Shown here piece by piece: positions 16,677 through 25,231 of a stretch of DNA of 64,000 nt. Numbering within the stretch: the first letter of the stretch is position 1; the number at the start of each line of letters is the position of its first letter. The position numbers and the translations under genes were made by a program. The notes below the pieces were generated by a model, which was not told where the DNA came from, made no database searches, and was given only the letters and a program-made list of their open reading frames with translations. The DNA is from Paractinoplanes durhamensis (GTDB lineage Bacteria; Actinomycetota; Actinomycetes; Mycobacteriales; Micromonosporaceae): contig NZ_BOML01000039.1 of NCBI RefSeq assembly GCF_016862175.1, positions 1 through 64,000 on the forward strand, read 5' to 3'.

Positions 16677-17969
16677 GTGTCGACCGTCTTGCTCAAGGAC
16701 GTCACCAAAGTCTGGCCCGACGGCACGGTTGCTGTCGATCACGTGAGTCTCGACGTCAAGGACGGCGAGTTCCTCGTGCTGCTCGGACCGTCCGGCTGTG
16801 GGAAATCAACCATCCTGCGCATGATTGCCGGTCTGGAGGATCCGTCCGAAGGGGACATCCTTCTCAATGGTGACCCGGTGCTGGAGTTGGCCCCGCGCGA
16901 TCGCAGTATCGCCATGGTGTTCCAGGATTTCGCGCTTTATCCGCATATGACGGTCAGTGACAACATCGGCTTCCCGCTGCGCCTGTCCGGCACCGAACCG
17001 GGCACCCGGATCGAGCGAGTCGGTGACGTGGCCAGCGCGCTCGGCATCGGTGACGTGCTCGGCCGCAAGCCCAGCCAGCTCTCCGGCGGCCAGCGTCAGC
17101 GGGTGGCGATGGGCCGCGCGATAGTCCGCCGGCCCGGGCTCTTCCTGATGGACGAGCCGCTCTCCAACCTGGACAGCGGCCTGCGCGCCGAGCTGCGGGC
17201 CGAGATCACCGGCCTGACCAGCGAGCTCGGCGTCACCACCATGTACGTCACGCACGACCAGGCCGAGGCGCTCACCATGGCCGACCGGGTGGCGATCATG
17301 CGCAAGGGCGTCCTGCAGGACGTCGGCACCCCCACCGAGGTGTACGGGCGGCCGGCCACCCTCTACGTTGCCGCGTTCCTCGGCTCGCCCCGGATGAACC
17401 TGCTCGAGGCGTCCGTCTACGTCCACCTCGACCAGTACGTCGCGCTCAACTTCGGCGAGCAGGCGCTCTATCTGCCGTGGACGGACATCCGGGCGCGCGC
17501 GGTGGCGCACTATCACGGCGAGCGCATCGTGGTCGGCATGCGGGCCGAGGCGCTCACCCCGGTGGCCCCCGAGGTGCAGGGTGACGTGCTCCGCGGCCGG
17601 ATCCGCTACCTCGAGCACCACGGCCACGAGTCGCTCGCCTATCTCGACATCGGGGCGACCGCGATCGTGGTGGACGAGATGGGCACCGGCAAGCCGGAGC
17701 AGGAGCAGGGCGGCGCGCTGCGGCGGTTCGGCAGCACGCTGCAGAAGCTGACCGGCCGCAGCTCCGGGTCGGCCACCGCGGTCGAGCCGCGCGAGGAGCG
17801 CAGCCTCCTCGACCCGGGCCGGCATCAGCGCCGCCCGGCCGAGCTGGCCGTGCGGCTGGCGCCCTACCCGGCGGTGTCGCCCGGCCACCCGCTGGCGGTG
17901 GCGGTCCGGATGGACGCTCTGCACTTCTTCGACGGGACCGGTGCGCGCATCGACGTCGGCTGGCGCTGA
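16677..17969 (+). CDS. Sugar ABC transporter ATPase, MalK/UgpC/MsmK type
   Basis: The ATPase has Walker A GPSGCGKST (about residues 38-46), the Q-loop VFQDFALYPHMTVSDNI, signature LSGGQRQRVAMGRA, Walker B LFLMDEPLSNLD and the switch His in MYVTHDQ. The C-terminal half carries the OB-fold regulatory domain of MalK-type proteins, interrupted by a long basic and acidic insert (about residues 335-390). No permease or binding protein is adjacent, so it is probably an orphan ATPase serving several sugar importers. The nearby phosphoglucomutase and GH65 phosphorylase genes fit a role in alpha-glucoside uptake. Confidence 0.9.
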   Translation: MSTVLLKDVTKVWPDGTVAVDHVSLDVKDGEFLVLLGPSGCGKSTILRMIAGLEDPSEGDILLNGDPVLELAPRDRSIAMVFQDFALYPHMTVSDNIGFPLRLSGTEPGTRIERVGDVASALGIGDVLGRKPSQLSGGQRQRVAMGRAIVRRPGLFLMDEPLSNLDSGLRAELRAEITGLTSELGVTTMYVTHDQAEALTMADRVAIMRKGVLQDVGTPTEVYGRPATLYVAAFLGSPRMNLLEASVYVHLDQYVALNFGEQALYLPWTDIRARAVAHYHGERIVVGMRAEALTPVAPEVQGDVLRGRIRYLEHHGHESLAYLDIGATAIVVDEMGTGKPEQEQGGALRRFGSTLQKLTGRSSGSATAVEPREERSLLDPGRHQRRPAELAVRLAPYPAVSPGHPLAVAVRMDALHFFDGTGARIDVGWR

Positions 17970-18039
17970 AGCCGCCCGTTAGGGCCACTCAGCGGCCCGC
18001 TGCGGCCTTCGGAGGGGAATCTTCCGGAGGAGTGCGCAA

Positions 18040-18573
18040 GTGCGTCGTTCCACCACGGTGGTGCAACGCGTAGGCTGCACCACGGTGGAGGAGAGATTGA
18101 GCCAAAGTGTGCGTTCGGCTCCCGGGGTGGAGTCGCGCGGTGCCGCTGCCTCCCCATCGCCGGTCGATGCCGGTCAGCTTCTCGACCGCCGCTTCGGCCG
18201 CGACGAGATCGCGGTGGTGCGGCACGAGGTGAACGGCCGGTTGACCGGTGCCGGGCTGGTCGGTGACCGGCTGCACGGCTTCGTGCTCGCGGTCAACGAG
18301 GTGATCACCAACGTCGTCCTGCACGCGGGCGGTCAGGGCCGGGTCGTGCTCTGGCTGGCCGGTGACTCGGCGTGGTGCACGGTGACCGACTCGGGCCCGG
18401 GCATCCCGGCGAGGTTCCTGCGCCCTCCTGAGGTTCCTGAGGCCTTCGAGATCGGTGGGCGCGGCATCTGGCTGGCCCACCAGCTCTGCGACGAGGTGAC
18501 GGTGGCGACCGGCCCGATCGGTACCACGATCGGGCTGCGTATAGCACTGCCACACCGCACTTCACCTGCCTGA
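18040..18573 (+). CDS. RsbW-like anti-sigma factor / histidine-kinase-type ATPase
   Basis: The product is a HATPase_c-only protein like the serine kinases that bind sigma factors or anti-anti-sigma factors. The N box is NEVITNVVLHAGG, the G1 box DSGPGIP and the G2 box GGRGIWLAHQLCD. Two starts have good ribosome sites: GTG 18040 (GGAGGAG at 18026-18032) and in-frame TTG 18097 (GGAGGAG at 18087-18093). The extra 19 residues have no recognisable feature and are encoded by a dyad-symmetric DNA segment, so the shorter form (158 residues) may be the true one. No cognate sigma or STAS gene is adjacent. Confidence 0.8.
   Translation: MRRSTTVVQRVGCTTVEERLSQSVRSAPGVESRGAAASPSPVDAGQLLDRRFGRDEIAVVRHEVNGRLTGAGLVGDRLHGFVLAVNEVITNVVLHAGGQGRVVLWLAGDSAWCTVTDSGPGIPARFLRPPEVPEAFEIGGRGIWLAHQLCDEVTVATGPIGTTIGLRIALPHRTSPA
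18053..18088. promoter_or_regulatory. Large dyad at the start of the RsbW-like gene
   Basis: CCACGGTGGTGCA (18053-18065) and TGCACCACGGTGG (18076-18088) are inverted repeats matching at 12 of 13 positions around a 10-nt centre. They also contain the direct repeat CACCACGGTGG at 18051 and 18078. The right arm touches the GGAGGAG ribosome site of the alternative TTG start, so an RNA hairpin could mask it; as DNA it could be a dimer operator. Confidence 0.55.
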
Positions 18574-18664
18574 AACGATGATTTGAACAGCTTGTAAAGC
18601 TCGCGGAAAATGTGAAGGCGCCCTTCGGGACTCGCCGCGCGCGCGATGCGACTACATTGGGCGC

Positions 18665-19405
18665 GTGCTCGGACTACCTCCGCATGTGACGGCATGCCTT
18701 TTTGATCTTGATGGTGTGCTCACGCAGACCGCCCTTGTGCACAACGCTGCGTGGAAACAAACGTTCGACACGTTCCTCGAGACGTGGTCGACACAGCACG
18801 GACAAGCCTTCGTGCCGTTCGACTCCGGCGCCGACTATCACCGATACGTCGACGGCCGGCCCCGAGCCGATGGCGTCCGAACCTTCCTGGCCTCCCGCGG
18901 GATCACCCTGCCCGAGGGGACGCCGGACGACGGTCCCGACCAGATGACCGTGAACGGCATCGGCAACAAGAAGAACGTTCTCGTCCTGCAGAAGATCCAA
19001 GAGGGCGCGGTCCAGGTCTACGAGGGCTCAGTGGAGTACCTCAAGGCCGCCGTCGAGGCCGGACTGCGCCGCGTGGTCGTCTCGGCCAGCGCCAACTGCA
19101 AGGACGTGCTGGAGGCAGCCGGCATCGCGGACCTCATCGAGGCTCGTGTGGACGGTGTGACCGCACGCGAGCAAGGCTTGCCGGGTAAGCCGGCGCCCGA
19201 CACGTTCCTCTACGGAGCGAAGCTTCTCGGGCTCGACCCGCAGAGTTGCGCCGTGTTCGAGGACGCTCAGGCCGGCGTTGCCGCCGGTCGGGCGGGCAAG
19301 TTCGGGATCGTGGTCGGTGTGGACCGCGTGGGGCAGGCTGACGCTTTGTTGGAGCACGGGGCCGACATCGTTGTCACGGACCTGTCCGAACTCCTGACGC
19401 GCTGA
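18665..19405 (+). CDS. pgmB: Beta-phosphoglucomutase, HAD family
   Basis: The 246-residue product is a HAD phosphatase-fold enzyme. Motif I is CLFDLDGVLTQT with the nucleophile Asp, motif II VVVSASANCKD, motif III LPGKPAPDTFLYGAKLLG and motif IV AVFEDAQAGVAAG. This form converts beta-glucose 1-phosphate to glucose 6-phosphate. It lies directly upstream of a GH65 phosphorylase, whose inverting reaction releases exactly that substrate. TACATT (18653-18658) lies 6 nt before GTG 18665, so the mRNA is probably leaderless. Confidence 0.9.
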   Translation: MLGLPPHVTACLFDLDGVLTQTALVHNAAWKQTFDTFLETWSTQHGQAFVPFDSGADYHRYVDGRPRADGVRTFLASRGITLPEGTPDDGPDQMTVNGIGNKKNVLVLQKIQEGAVQVYEGSVEYLKAAVEAGLRRVVVSASANCKDVLEAAGIADLIEARVDGVTAREQGLPGKPAPDTFLYGAKLLGLDPQSCAVFEDAQAGVAAGRAGKFGIVVGVDRVGQADALLEHGADIVVTDLSELLTR

Positions 19406-19467
19406 GCACGTATCAGCGCTTATATCTTCACGACTTTCTTCTTTACTCATTCACGAGAGGCACCACC

Positions 19468-21834
19468 GTGATCCGTGAACGGGCTTATCCCGTGGACCCA
19501 TGGCACATTCGGGAGACCCGGCTGGATCTGGACCTGCTGGCCCAGTCCGAGTCGGTGTTCGCACTCGCCAACGGGCACATCGGGATACGCGGAAACCTGG
19601 ACGAGGGCGAGCCCCACGGCCTCCCGGGCACGTACCTGAACTCGTTCTACGAGCTTCGCCCGCTGCCGTACGCCGAGGCCGGTTACGGCTTCCCCGAGTC
19701 CGGCCAGACGATGATCAACGTGACCAACGCCAAGCTCATGCGGCTGCTGGTCGACGACGAGCCGTTCGACGTGCGGTACGGCGAGCTGCGCTCCCACGAG
19801 CGCGTGCTCGACCTGCGGGCCGGCACGCTCGAACGCACCGTCGAATGGGTCTCCCCGTCCGGCCAGGCCATCCGGGTGCGCACCGTCCGCCTGGTGTCCT
19901 TCACCCAGCGAGCCATCGCCGCCTTCCTCTACGAGGTCGAGCCGCTCGACGCCTCCTGCCGGCTGATCCTGCAGTCGGAGCTGGTCGCCAACGAGCAGCT
20001 GCCGCCGATGAGCAAGGACCCGCGGGTCGCTGCCGTGCTCGACCACCCGCTGCAGGCCGAGGAGGTGCTCGAGCAGAAGGCCGGTGGCCTTCTGGTGCAC
20101 CGCACCAAGGCGAGCGACCTGCGGATGGCGGCGGCCGTCGAGCACCAGATCGACGCCCCGGGCAAGCACGAGGTCACCACCGAGGGGCACCCCGACTGGC
20201 TGCGCACCACGGTCGCCGCCAAGGTCGGTCCCGGCCAGAAGCTGCGGGTGGTCAAGCTCGCCGCGTACGGCTGGTCCGGAAGCCGCTCCCTGCCCGCCCT
20301 GCGGGACCAGGTCGGCGCGGCCCTGGCGAGTGCCCGGCTGGACGGCTGGGAGGGCCTGGTCGAGGCCCAGCGGGAGTACCTGGACGCGTTCTGGGACCAC
20401 TCCGACGTCAAGGTCGAGGGTGACCAGGAGGTGCAGCAGGCGGTCCGCTTCGGGCTGTTCCACACGCTGCAGGCCGGCGCCCGGGCCGAGAAGCGGCCGA
20501 TCGGCTCCAAGGGCCTGTCCGGCCCCGGCTACGACGGCCACACCTTCTGGGACGCCGAGACGTTCGTGCTGCCGGCGCTCACCTACACCCAGCCGGCCGC
20601 GGCGGCCGACGTGCTGCGCTGGCGGCACTCGACGCTCGACCTCGCCCGGGAGCGGGCCCAGACGCTGGGACTGCAGGGCGCCGCGTTCCCGTGGCGGACC
20701 ATCCGCGGGCAGGAGTGCTCGGCGTACTGGCCGGCCGGTACCGCCGGCTTCCACATCGGTGCCGACATCGCCGACGCGGTGCGCCGCTACGTGCAGGCCA
20801 CCGGCGACTACGACTTCGAGCGTGAGGTCGGCCTCGAGCTGCTGATCGAGACCGCCCGGCTGTGGCGCTCGCTGGGCCACCACGACCGGCACGGCCGCTT
20901 CCACATCGACGGGGTCACCGGCCCGGACGAATACACGGCCGTGGTCGACGACAACATCTACACCAACCTGATGGCCCAGCAGAACATGTTCAGCGCGGTC
21001 GAGGCGGCCAAGCGGCACCCCGACCTGGCCCGTCAGCTCGGCGTGGACGACGAGGAGATGGCCTCCTGGCGGGACGCGGCGGCGGCCGTGCACATCCCGT
21101 ACGACCGGGAGTTGCAGGTGCACCAGCAGTCGGAGGGCTTCACCCGGCTGCAGGAGTGGGACTTCGAGAACACTCCGCCCGAGGCGTACCCGCTGCTGCT
21201 CAACTACCCGTATTTCGACCTGTACCGCAAGCAGGTGGTCAAGCAGGCCGACCTGGTGATGGCGATGTACATCCGCGGGGACGCGTTCACGCCCGAGGAG
21301 AAGATCCGCAACTTCACCTACTACGACGCGCGGACCGTCCGGGACTCGTCGCTGTCGGCGTGCATCCAGGCCGTCATGGCGGCCGAGGTCGGGCATCTCG
21401 AGCTGGCCCACGACTATCTGGGCGAGGCCGCCCTGATGGACCTGCACGACCTGCACCAGAACTCGCGGGACGGCGTGCACGTCGCCTCACTGGCCGGCAC
21501 GTGGATCTCGCTGGTCGCCGGTCTCGGCGGCATGCGTGACTTCAACGGTCAGCTGACCTTCGCGCCGCGCCTGCCCAGCCGGATCAACAACCTGGAGTTC
21601 TCGCTGCTCTGGCGGGGGCTGCGGCTGCGGGTCAACGTGACCAGCGACGAGGTGACGTACTCGCTGCGCAACGGCGGCGGCTCGGCCCGCCTGGTGATCC
21701 ACCACCACGGCAAGGACGTCGAGGTCACCCAGGTGAAGCCGGTGACCGTGCCGATCCCGCCGGCGCATCCGGTCGGCCCGCCGCCGACCCAGCCGGCCGG
21801 TCGCGCCCCGGTCCGCCGGGCTCCGCAGGACTGA
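19468..21834 (+). CDS. Glycoside hydrolase family 65 phosphorylase (maltose/trehalose/kojibiose type)
   Basis: The 788-residue protein has the GH65 layout: an N-terminal beta-sandwich (to about 270), a linker, an (alpha/alpha)6 barrel and a small C-terminal sheet domain. The general acid is Glu488 in VTGPDEYTAVVDDN. KQADLVMAMYIRGDAF and DARTVRDSSLSACIQ are typical of the phosphate-binding side of the pocket. GH65 phosphorylases split alpha-linked disaccharides with phosphate to give beta-glucose 1-phosphate, passed on to PgmB encoded 62 bp upstream. The exact disaccharide cannot be read from the sequence. GAGAGG precedes GTG 19468. Confidence 0.92.
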   Translation: MIRERAYPVDPWHIRETRLDLDLLAQSESVFALANGHIGIRGNLDEGEPHGLPGTYLNSFYELRPLPYAEAGYGFPESGQTMINVTNAKLMRLLVDDEPFDVRYGELRSHERVLDLRAGTLERTVEWVSPSGQAIRVRTVRLVSFTQRAIAAFLYEVEPLDASCRLILQSELVANEQLPPMSKDPRVAAVLDHPLQAEEVLEQKAGGLLVHRTKASDLRMAAAVEHQIDAPGKHEVTTEGHPDWLRTTVAAKVGPGQKLRVVKLAAYGWSGSRSLPALRDQVGAALASARLDGWEGLVEAQREYLDAFWDHSDVKVEGDQEVQQAVRFGLFHTLQAGARAEKRPIGSKGLSGPGYDGHTFWDAETFVLPALTYTQPAAAADVLRWRHSTLDLARERAQTLGLQGAAFPWRTIRGQECSAYWPAGTAGFHIGADIADAVRRYVQATGDYDFEREVGLELLIETARLWRSLGHHDRHGRFHIDGVTGPDEYTAVVDDNIYTNLMAQQNMFSAVEAAKRHPDLARQLGVDDEEMASWRDAAAAVHIPYDRELQVHQQSEGFTRLQEWDFENTPPEAYPLLLNYPYFDLYRKQVVKQADLVMAMYIRGDAFTPEEKIRNFTYYDARTVRDSSLSACIQAVMAAEVGHLELAHDYLGEAALMDLHDLHQNSRDGVHVASLAGTWISLVAGLGGMRDFNGQLTFAPRLPSRINNLEFSLLWRGLRLRVNVTSDEVTYSLRNGGGSARLVIHHHGKDVEVTQVKPVTVPIPPAHPVGPPPTQPAGRAPVRRAPQD

Positions 21835-21852
21835 ACCTCCGCAGGACTGAAC

Positions 21853-21890
21853 GAAAGAAGGCCCCCGCCGATCGGCGGGGGCCATCTTTC
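21853..21890. terminator. Strong terminator hairpin between convergent genes
   Basis: A perfect 24-nt palindrome at 21860-21883 (arms GGCCCCCGCCGA and its complement) is extended by GAAAGA and TCTTTC flanks with one mismatch. A + strand transcript ends in ATCTTTCC. It separates the GH65 gene from the convergent secreted-protein gene. Confidence 0.92.
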
Positions 21891-21901
21891 CAGTCGACGA
21901 C

Positions 21902-22936
21902 CTACAGCATCGAGACGTGTACGTGGTCCTTGTGATTGCTGACGCCGTGGTAGGCGTGCCAGCCGGTCGCCGGGAACCAGATCTGCGCATACCAGATGAC
22001 GTAGTAGATGCCGAGCCGATCGGCGTTGCGTACCAGGAACGCCATCAGGTCGTTCCCGTACTTTTTCATGGTGGCGTTGTGCGACTCCGAGAAGCCGCTC
22101 TTCTGCAACGACCAGTCGCAGGCTCGGCCCTTCGGATGCTCGAACGGCCCGCCGTCGCGGTGACAACCGACGAAGTTGTTGAAGCCGGCCTTTTTCACCT
22201 CTTGGTACATGTGCAATGTACGCGCAGTGATGCAGCCACTTGTCGTCGGATCGTTCACCGTGCATTTCTCGGCCGAGAATCCGCCGTCGGAATTGCGCGG
22301 TGCGGGGGACGCGGTTTTCGAGGTCGCGTCGACGAAACCGGCGGTCAGGCCGGCGCCGCCGATCAGGGACAGCGCCTTGTCGGCCGCGTCCTTCTGCTTC
22401 TTCATCGCGACCAGGTTGGTCTGCTGCTGCTTCACCTCGGCGTCGAGCGTCGCCTTGGTCGAGTTGACCTCGTCGATCGCGGCGTTCAGCTCGCGCAGCT
22501 TCCGGTCGTGCAGGGCGTTGATCTCCTCGAGGGAGACCGCCTTGGCCAGGAACTCGTCCGAGCCGTTGCTGCCGAGCAGGAAGCTGGCGGCGCCGAGATG
22601 GCCGGTGCGGTACTGCTGCGCGGCGATCGCGTTGACCTCGGGGATCAGCACGTTGCGCTTGGCCTCGGCGTTGTTGACCTTGATGGCCAGCGCCTTCTGG
22701 GTCGTGGTCGACTTGGCGACCGCGGCCTTGGCCTGCACGAACTTGCGGTTCGACGATTCCAGGACGTCGTCCAGAGTCGGGTCCGCCTTGTCGTCGCCCT
22801 GCTCGTCGGGCTGGGCCGACGAGGACGACGGATCGTTCGGGTCGGCGCTCGCAGCCGATGCGGGTGCCGCCAGGAAAGCGACGGCAACGAGCGGCGCCAG
22901 GGCAAGTCTCAGCCACCGGCGTGGGCGTACGGACAT
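21902..22936 (-). CDS. Secreted coiled-coil protein with ARB-07466-like C-terminal domain
   Basis: The 344-residue product has a Sec-type signal peptide ending near ASAASADP. An acidic linker and a long helical coiled-coil region (about 55-185) follow, similar to the N-terminal halves of NlpC/P60-type wall hydrolases. The C-terminal domain (about 225-344) has GCHRDGGPFEHPKGRACDWS and a closing KDHVHVSM, with His and Asp placed as in metal-dependent ARB-07466-like peptidase domains. The ribosome site GGAAGG lies before ATG 22936. A c-di-AMP riboswitch directly upstream should control it. It is a paralogue of the divergent gene at 23421. Confidence 0.85.
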   Translation of the reverse strand: MSVRPRRWLRLALAPLVAVAFLAAPASAASADPNDPSSSSAQPDEQGDDKADPTLDDVLESSNRKFVQAKAAVAKSTTTQKALAIKVNNAEAKRNVLIPEVNAIAAQQYRTGHLGAASFLLGSNGSDEFLAKAVSLEEINALHDRKLRELNAAIDEVNSTKATLDAEVKQQQTNLVAMKKQKDAADKALSLIGGAGLTAGFVDATSKTASPAPRNSDGGFSAEKCTVNDPTTSGCITARTLHMYQEVKKAGFNNFVGCHRDGGPFEHPKGRACDWSLQKSGFSESHNATMKKYGNDLMAFLVRNADRLGIYYVIWYAQIWFPATGWHAYHGVSNHKDHVHVSML

Positions 22937-22952
22937 TCAGGTTCCTTCCAGT

Positions 22953-23068
22953 CAACCGCCGACCGAGTTAGCTGACGGGTTCGGGACGGAAGCGATCCCT
23001 ACCGCTTGCGCGGATTCACCCCACTGACTTGGTTCCCCGGCACGCCCTCGCGGGCGATTAGGCGGTGG
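22953..23068 (-). promoter_or_regulatory. c-di-AMP riboswitch (ydaO-yuaA type) for the minus-strand secreted protein
   Basis: Read on the minus strand, the leader carries the conserved pieces in order: CCGGGGAACC, GGGGTGAATCCGC, GGTAGGGATC and CCCGAACCCGTCAGCTAAC (ending at 22967). P1 forms from ACCGCC (23061-23066) and GGCGGT (22955-22960). This is the ydaO-yuaA motif, which binds cyclic di-AMP and in actinobacteria often precedes cell-wall hydrolase genes. The gene starts 17 nt after the element ends. Confidence 0.93.
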
Positions 23069-23286
23069 TCTGCCGGCGCCTCGGGGGCGGCGCCTTCGGC
23101 GGCAGAGCCGGCGCCAGTTTACCCGAGCCCGTGCTATACAGCAGCGCCTGGGAAACGCGAATGCGGTTACCCTTCCGCGACTTTCCGTGAATTTGTCACG
23201 CAAGGTCATCATCGAATTGCGCAGAGTACGAGAACTGTCGATCAATCGATGTCCTGGGTATGGTCGCACTTGATCCCCACCCGGGG
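23069..23286. promoter_or_regulatory. Divergent promoter region between the two riboswitches
   Basis: These 218 bp must drive both riboswitch leaders. For the plus strand, TGGGTATGGT contains an extended -10 (TATGGT at 23259-23264) about 23 bp before the riboswitch. For the minus strand, TAAACT (complement of 23116-23121) is the best -10 candidate; TATAGC just upstream is another. -35 boxes are not clear. Confidence 0.45.
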
Positions 23287-23406
23287 GTCGCCGCCTAATC
23301 GCCGTCCGGCGAACCGGGGAACCATGTTTCTTCGGGGTGAATCCGCACAACGCGGTAGGGATCACTTCCATCCCGAACCCGTCAGCTAACTCGGTCGGCG
23401 GCCGAC
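23287..23406 (+). promoter_or_regulatory. c-di-AMP riboswitch (ydaO-yuaA type) for the plus-strand secreted protein
   Basis: The plus-strand leader has CCGGGGAACC, GGGGTGAATCCGC, GGTAGGGATC and CCCGAACCCGTCAGCTAAC (ending at 23390). P1 is GCCGCC (23290-23295) with GGCGGC (23397-23402). The core is nearly identical to the divergent copy at 22953-23068, and the coding sequence starts 15 nt downstream. The expected effect of ligand, as for related riboswitches, is to lower expression. Confidence 0.93.
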
Positions 23407-23420
23407 GGAAGGAAACGTTT

Positions 23421-24431
23421 GTGCGGCAGAAAACTGTCCGCCGTCGATTAGCGGCGTTCCTCGCCCTGCTGATGGCGACCGCCGGGCTGGCCATGGCCAT
23501 CGCCGCCCCGGCGAGCGCGGAACCGGGCGACACCGGCGACGACGGCGAGGGTGGCTCGAAGACGCTGATCGAGCAGCTCGAGGCCGCCTCCAAGGGCTTT
23601 GTGGACGCGCAGGAGGCGCTCGCCAAGTCCAAGAAGCGGCAGGTCGAGTTGACCGCCAAGGTCAAGGAGCTCGACACCCGGATGGCCCCGCAGCAGGCGG
23701 CGGTCGACCTGATCATCCAGCAGGCCTACCGGACCGGCCGGCTCGGCCCGATGGGTGCGCTGCTCACCGCCGGTTCGCCCGGCGGCTTCCTGGACCGGGC
23801 CGAGACGCTGGAAACGGTCGCGGTCAAGCAGCAGGCAGCGATCAGGGACCTGCGGCAGACCCGGGACCAGCAGGAGCAGGCCAAGCTCGCGATCGAGGCG
23901 ACCATCCGTGACCAGCAGAAGCAGGTCAACGTGATGGCCAAGCGGAAGGCTCAGGCCGAGGGCGCCCTGAAGGCGGCGAACGCCGGCGATGACGACCCGC
24001 AGTCGACCGACGGCGGCAGCAGCGACACGTCCGGCACGTTCACCGGCGGCAGCGGCATGGTGAACGACCCGACCAGCGGCGGCCGCATCACCCAGCGGAT
24101 GCTGTTCGCCTACAACCAGGCCCGAGCGGCCGGGTTCACCCACTACATCCACTGCTTCCGCGAGCAGAACAGTGGCGAGCATCCCAAGGGCCGGGCCTGC
24201 GACTTCGCGGCCGACAAGGACGGCTTCGGCGGGGTGGCCACCGGGAGCAGCAAGACGTACGGGACGAACCTGGCGAACTACTTCATCAACAACTCCAGCC
24301 GGCTGGGCGTCCTCTACGTCATCTGGTTCAAACGCATCTGGCTGCCCAGCAGCGGCTGGAAGTCGTACAGCGGTGGCAACGGCGATCCATCAAGCGATCA
24401 CACCAACCACGTACATTTATCAGTTAAATAG
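23421..24431 (+). CDS. Secreted coiled-coil protein with ARB-07466-like C-terminal domain (paralogue)
   Basis: The 336-residue product has a signal peptide ending near AAPASAEP, a helical coiled-coil region (about 45-195), a Gly/Ser/Thr linker and the same C-terminal domain as its divergent neighbour. That domain contains CFREQNSGEHPKGRACDFA and ends SDHTNHVHLSVK. GTG 23421 follows GGAAGG and the riboswitch; a longer reading would run through the riboswitch and is wrong. Role inferred: cell-wall remodelling or hydrolysis under c-di-AMP control. Confidence 0.85.
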   Translation: MRQKTVRRRLAAFLALLMATAGLAMAIAAPASAEPGDTGDDGEGGSKTLIEQLEAASKGFVDAQEALAKSKKRQVELTAKVKELDTRMAPQQAAVDLIIQQAYRTGRLGPMGALLTAGSPGGFLDRAETLETVAVKQQAAIRDLRQTRDQQEQAKLAIEATIRDQQKQVNVMAKRKAQAEGALKAANAGDDDPQSTDGGSSDTSGTFTGGSGMVNDPTSGGRITQRMLFAYNQARAAGFTHYIHCFREQNSGEHPKGRACDFAADKDGFGGVATGSSKTYGTNLANYFINNSSRLGVLYVIWFKRIWLPSSGWKSYSGGNGDPSSDHTNHVHLSVK

Positions 24432-24454
24432 GTCTTTTCAGGAGGAGTGCGAGA

Positions 24455-25231
24455 CTACTTCTTGACGAAGGTCTCGTACTCCTTCATCACGTCGCCGGTC
24501 GGGCCGTCGGCCTTGATCACGCCGCCCTCGAGCCAGATGCTGCGCTCGCAGGTGTCCCGGATCGACTGCTCGCTGTGGCTGACCAGGAACACCGTGCCGG
24601 CCTCTTCGCGCAGGTCACGGACCCGCTGCTCACTGCGCTTGCGGAACTTCGCGTCGCCGGTGGCCAGCGCCTCGTCGATGAGCAGCACGTCGTGCTTCTT
24701 GGCCGCGGCGATCGCGAAGCGCAGCCGGGCGCCCATGCCGGACGAGTAGGTCCGCATCGGCAGCGAGCTGAAGTCGCCCCGCTCGTTGATGCCGGAGAAC
24801 TCGATGATGTCGTCGACCTTCTCCTTGACCTCGTCCGGGGTCATCCCCATGGCCAGGCAGCCGAGCGTCACGTTGCGCTCGCCGGACAGGTCGTTCATCA
24901 GGGCCGCGTTCACGCCGAGCAGGGACGGCTGGCCGGCCGCGTAGATCGCCCCGCCGCGCTCGACCGGCAGCAGTCCGGCGATCGCCCGCAGCAGGGTCGA
25001 CTTGCCCGAGCCGTTGGTGCCGATCAGCCCGATGGCCTCACCCTTGTAGGCCACGAAGCTGGCGCCCTTGACCGCGTGCACCTCGCGCACCGCGGTGCTC
25101 TTCTGCCGGGTGAGGATCCGCTTGAAGCTGCTCAGCGGCGAGGACTGGTGCGGCCCGATCGAGCCGTGGATGCGGTAGACGATGTGCGCGTTGTCCGCGA
25201 TGACGGTGGGGACCCGCTCGGTGTCAGCCAC
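24455..25231 (-). CDS. Polysaccharide ABC exporter ATPase, TagH/Wzt type
   Basis: The 258-residue ATPase has Walker A GTNGSGKSTLL, signature YSSGMGARLRFAIA, Walker B VLLIDEALATGD and the switch His in FLVSHSEQS. The YSSGM form of the signature and the N-terminal NAHIVYRIHG segment are typical of exporters for teichoic acid, O-antigen and capsule. It lacks the long C-terminal glycan-binding domain of some Wzt proteins. GTG 25231 overlaps the permease stop by 8 bp. Confidence 0.9.
   Translation of the reverse strand: MADTERVPTVIADNAHIVYRIHGSIGPHQSSPLSSFKRILTRQKSTAVREVHAVKGASFVAYKGEAIGLIGTNGSGKSTLLRAIAGLLPVERGGAIYAAGQPSLLGVNAALMNDLSGERNVTLGCLAMGMTPDEVKEKVDDIIEFSGINERGDFSSLPMRTYSSGMGARLRFAIAAAKKHDVLLIDEALATGDAKFRKRSEQRVRDLREEAGTVFLVSHSEQSIRDTCERSIWLEGGVIKADGPTGDVMKEYETFVKK

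Noticed and set aside
23337-23420. Longer reading of the second secreted protein starting at 23337
   Set aside because: It would translate through the conserved c-di-AMP riboswitch core; GTG 23421 has a ribosome site and gives a proper signal peptide.
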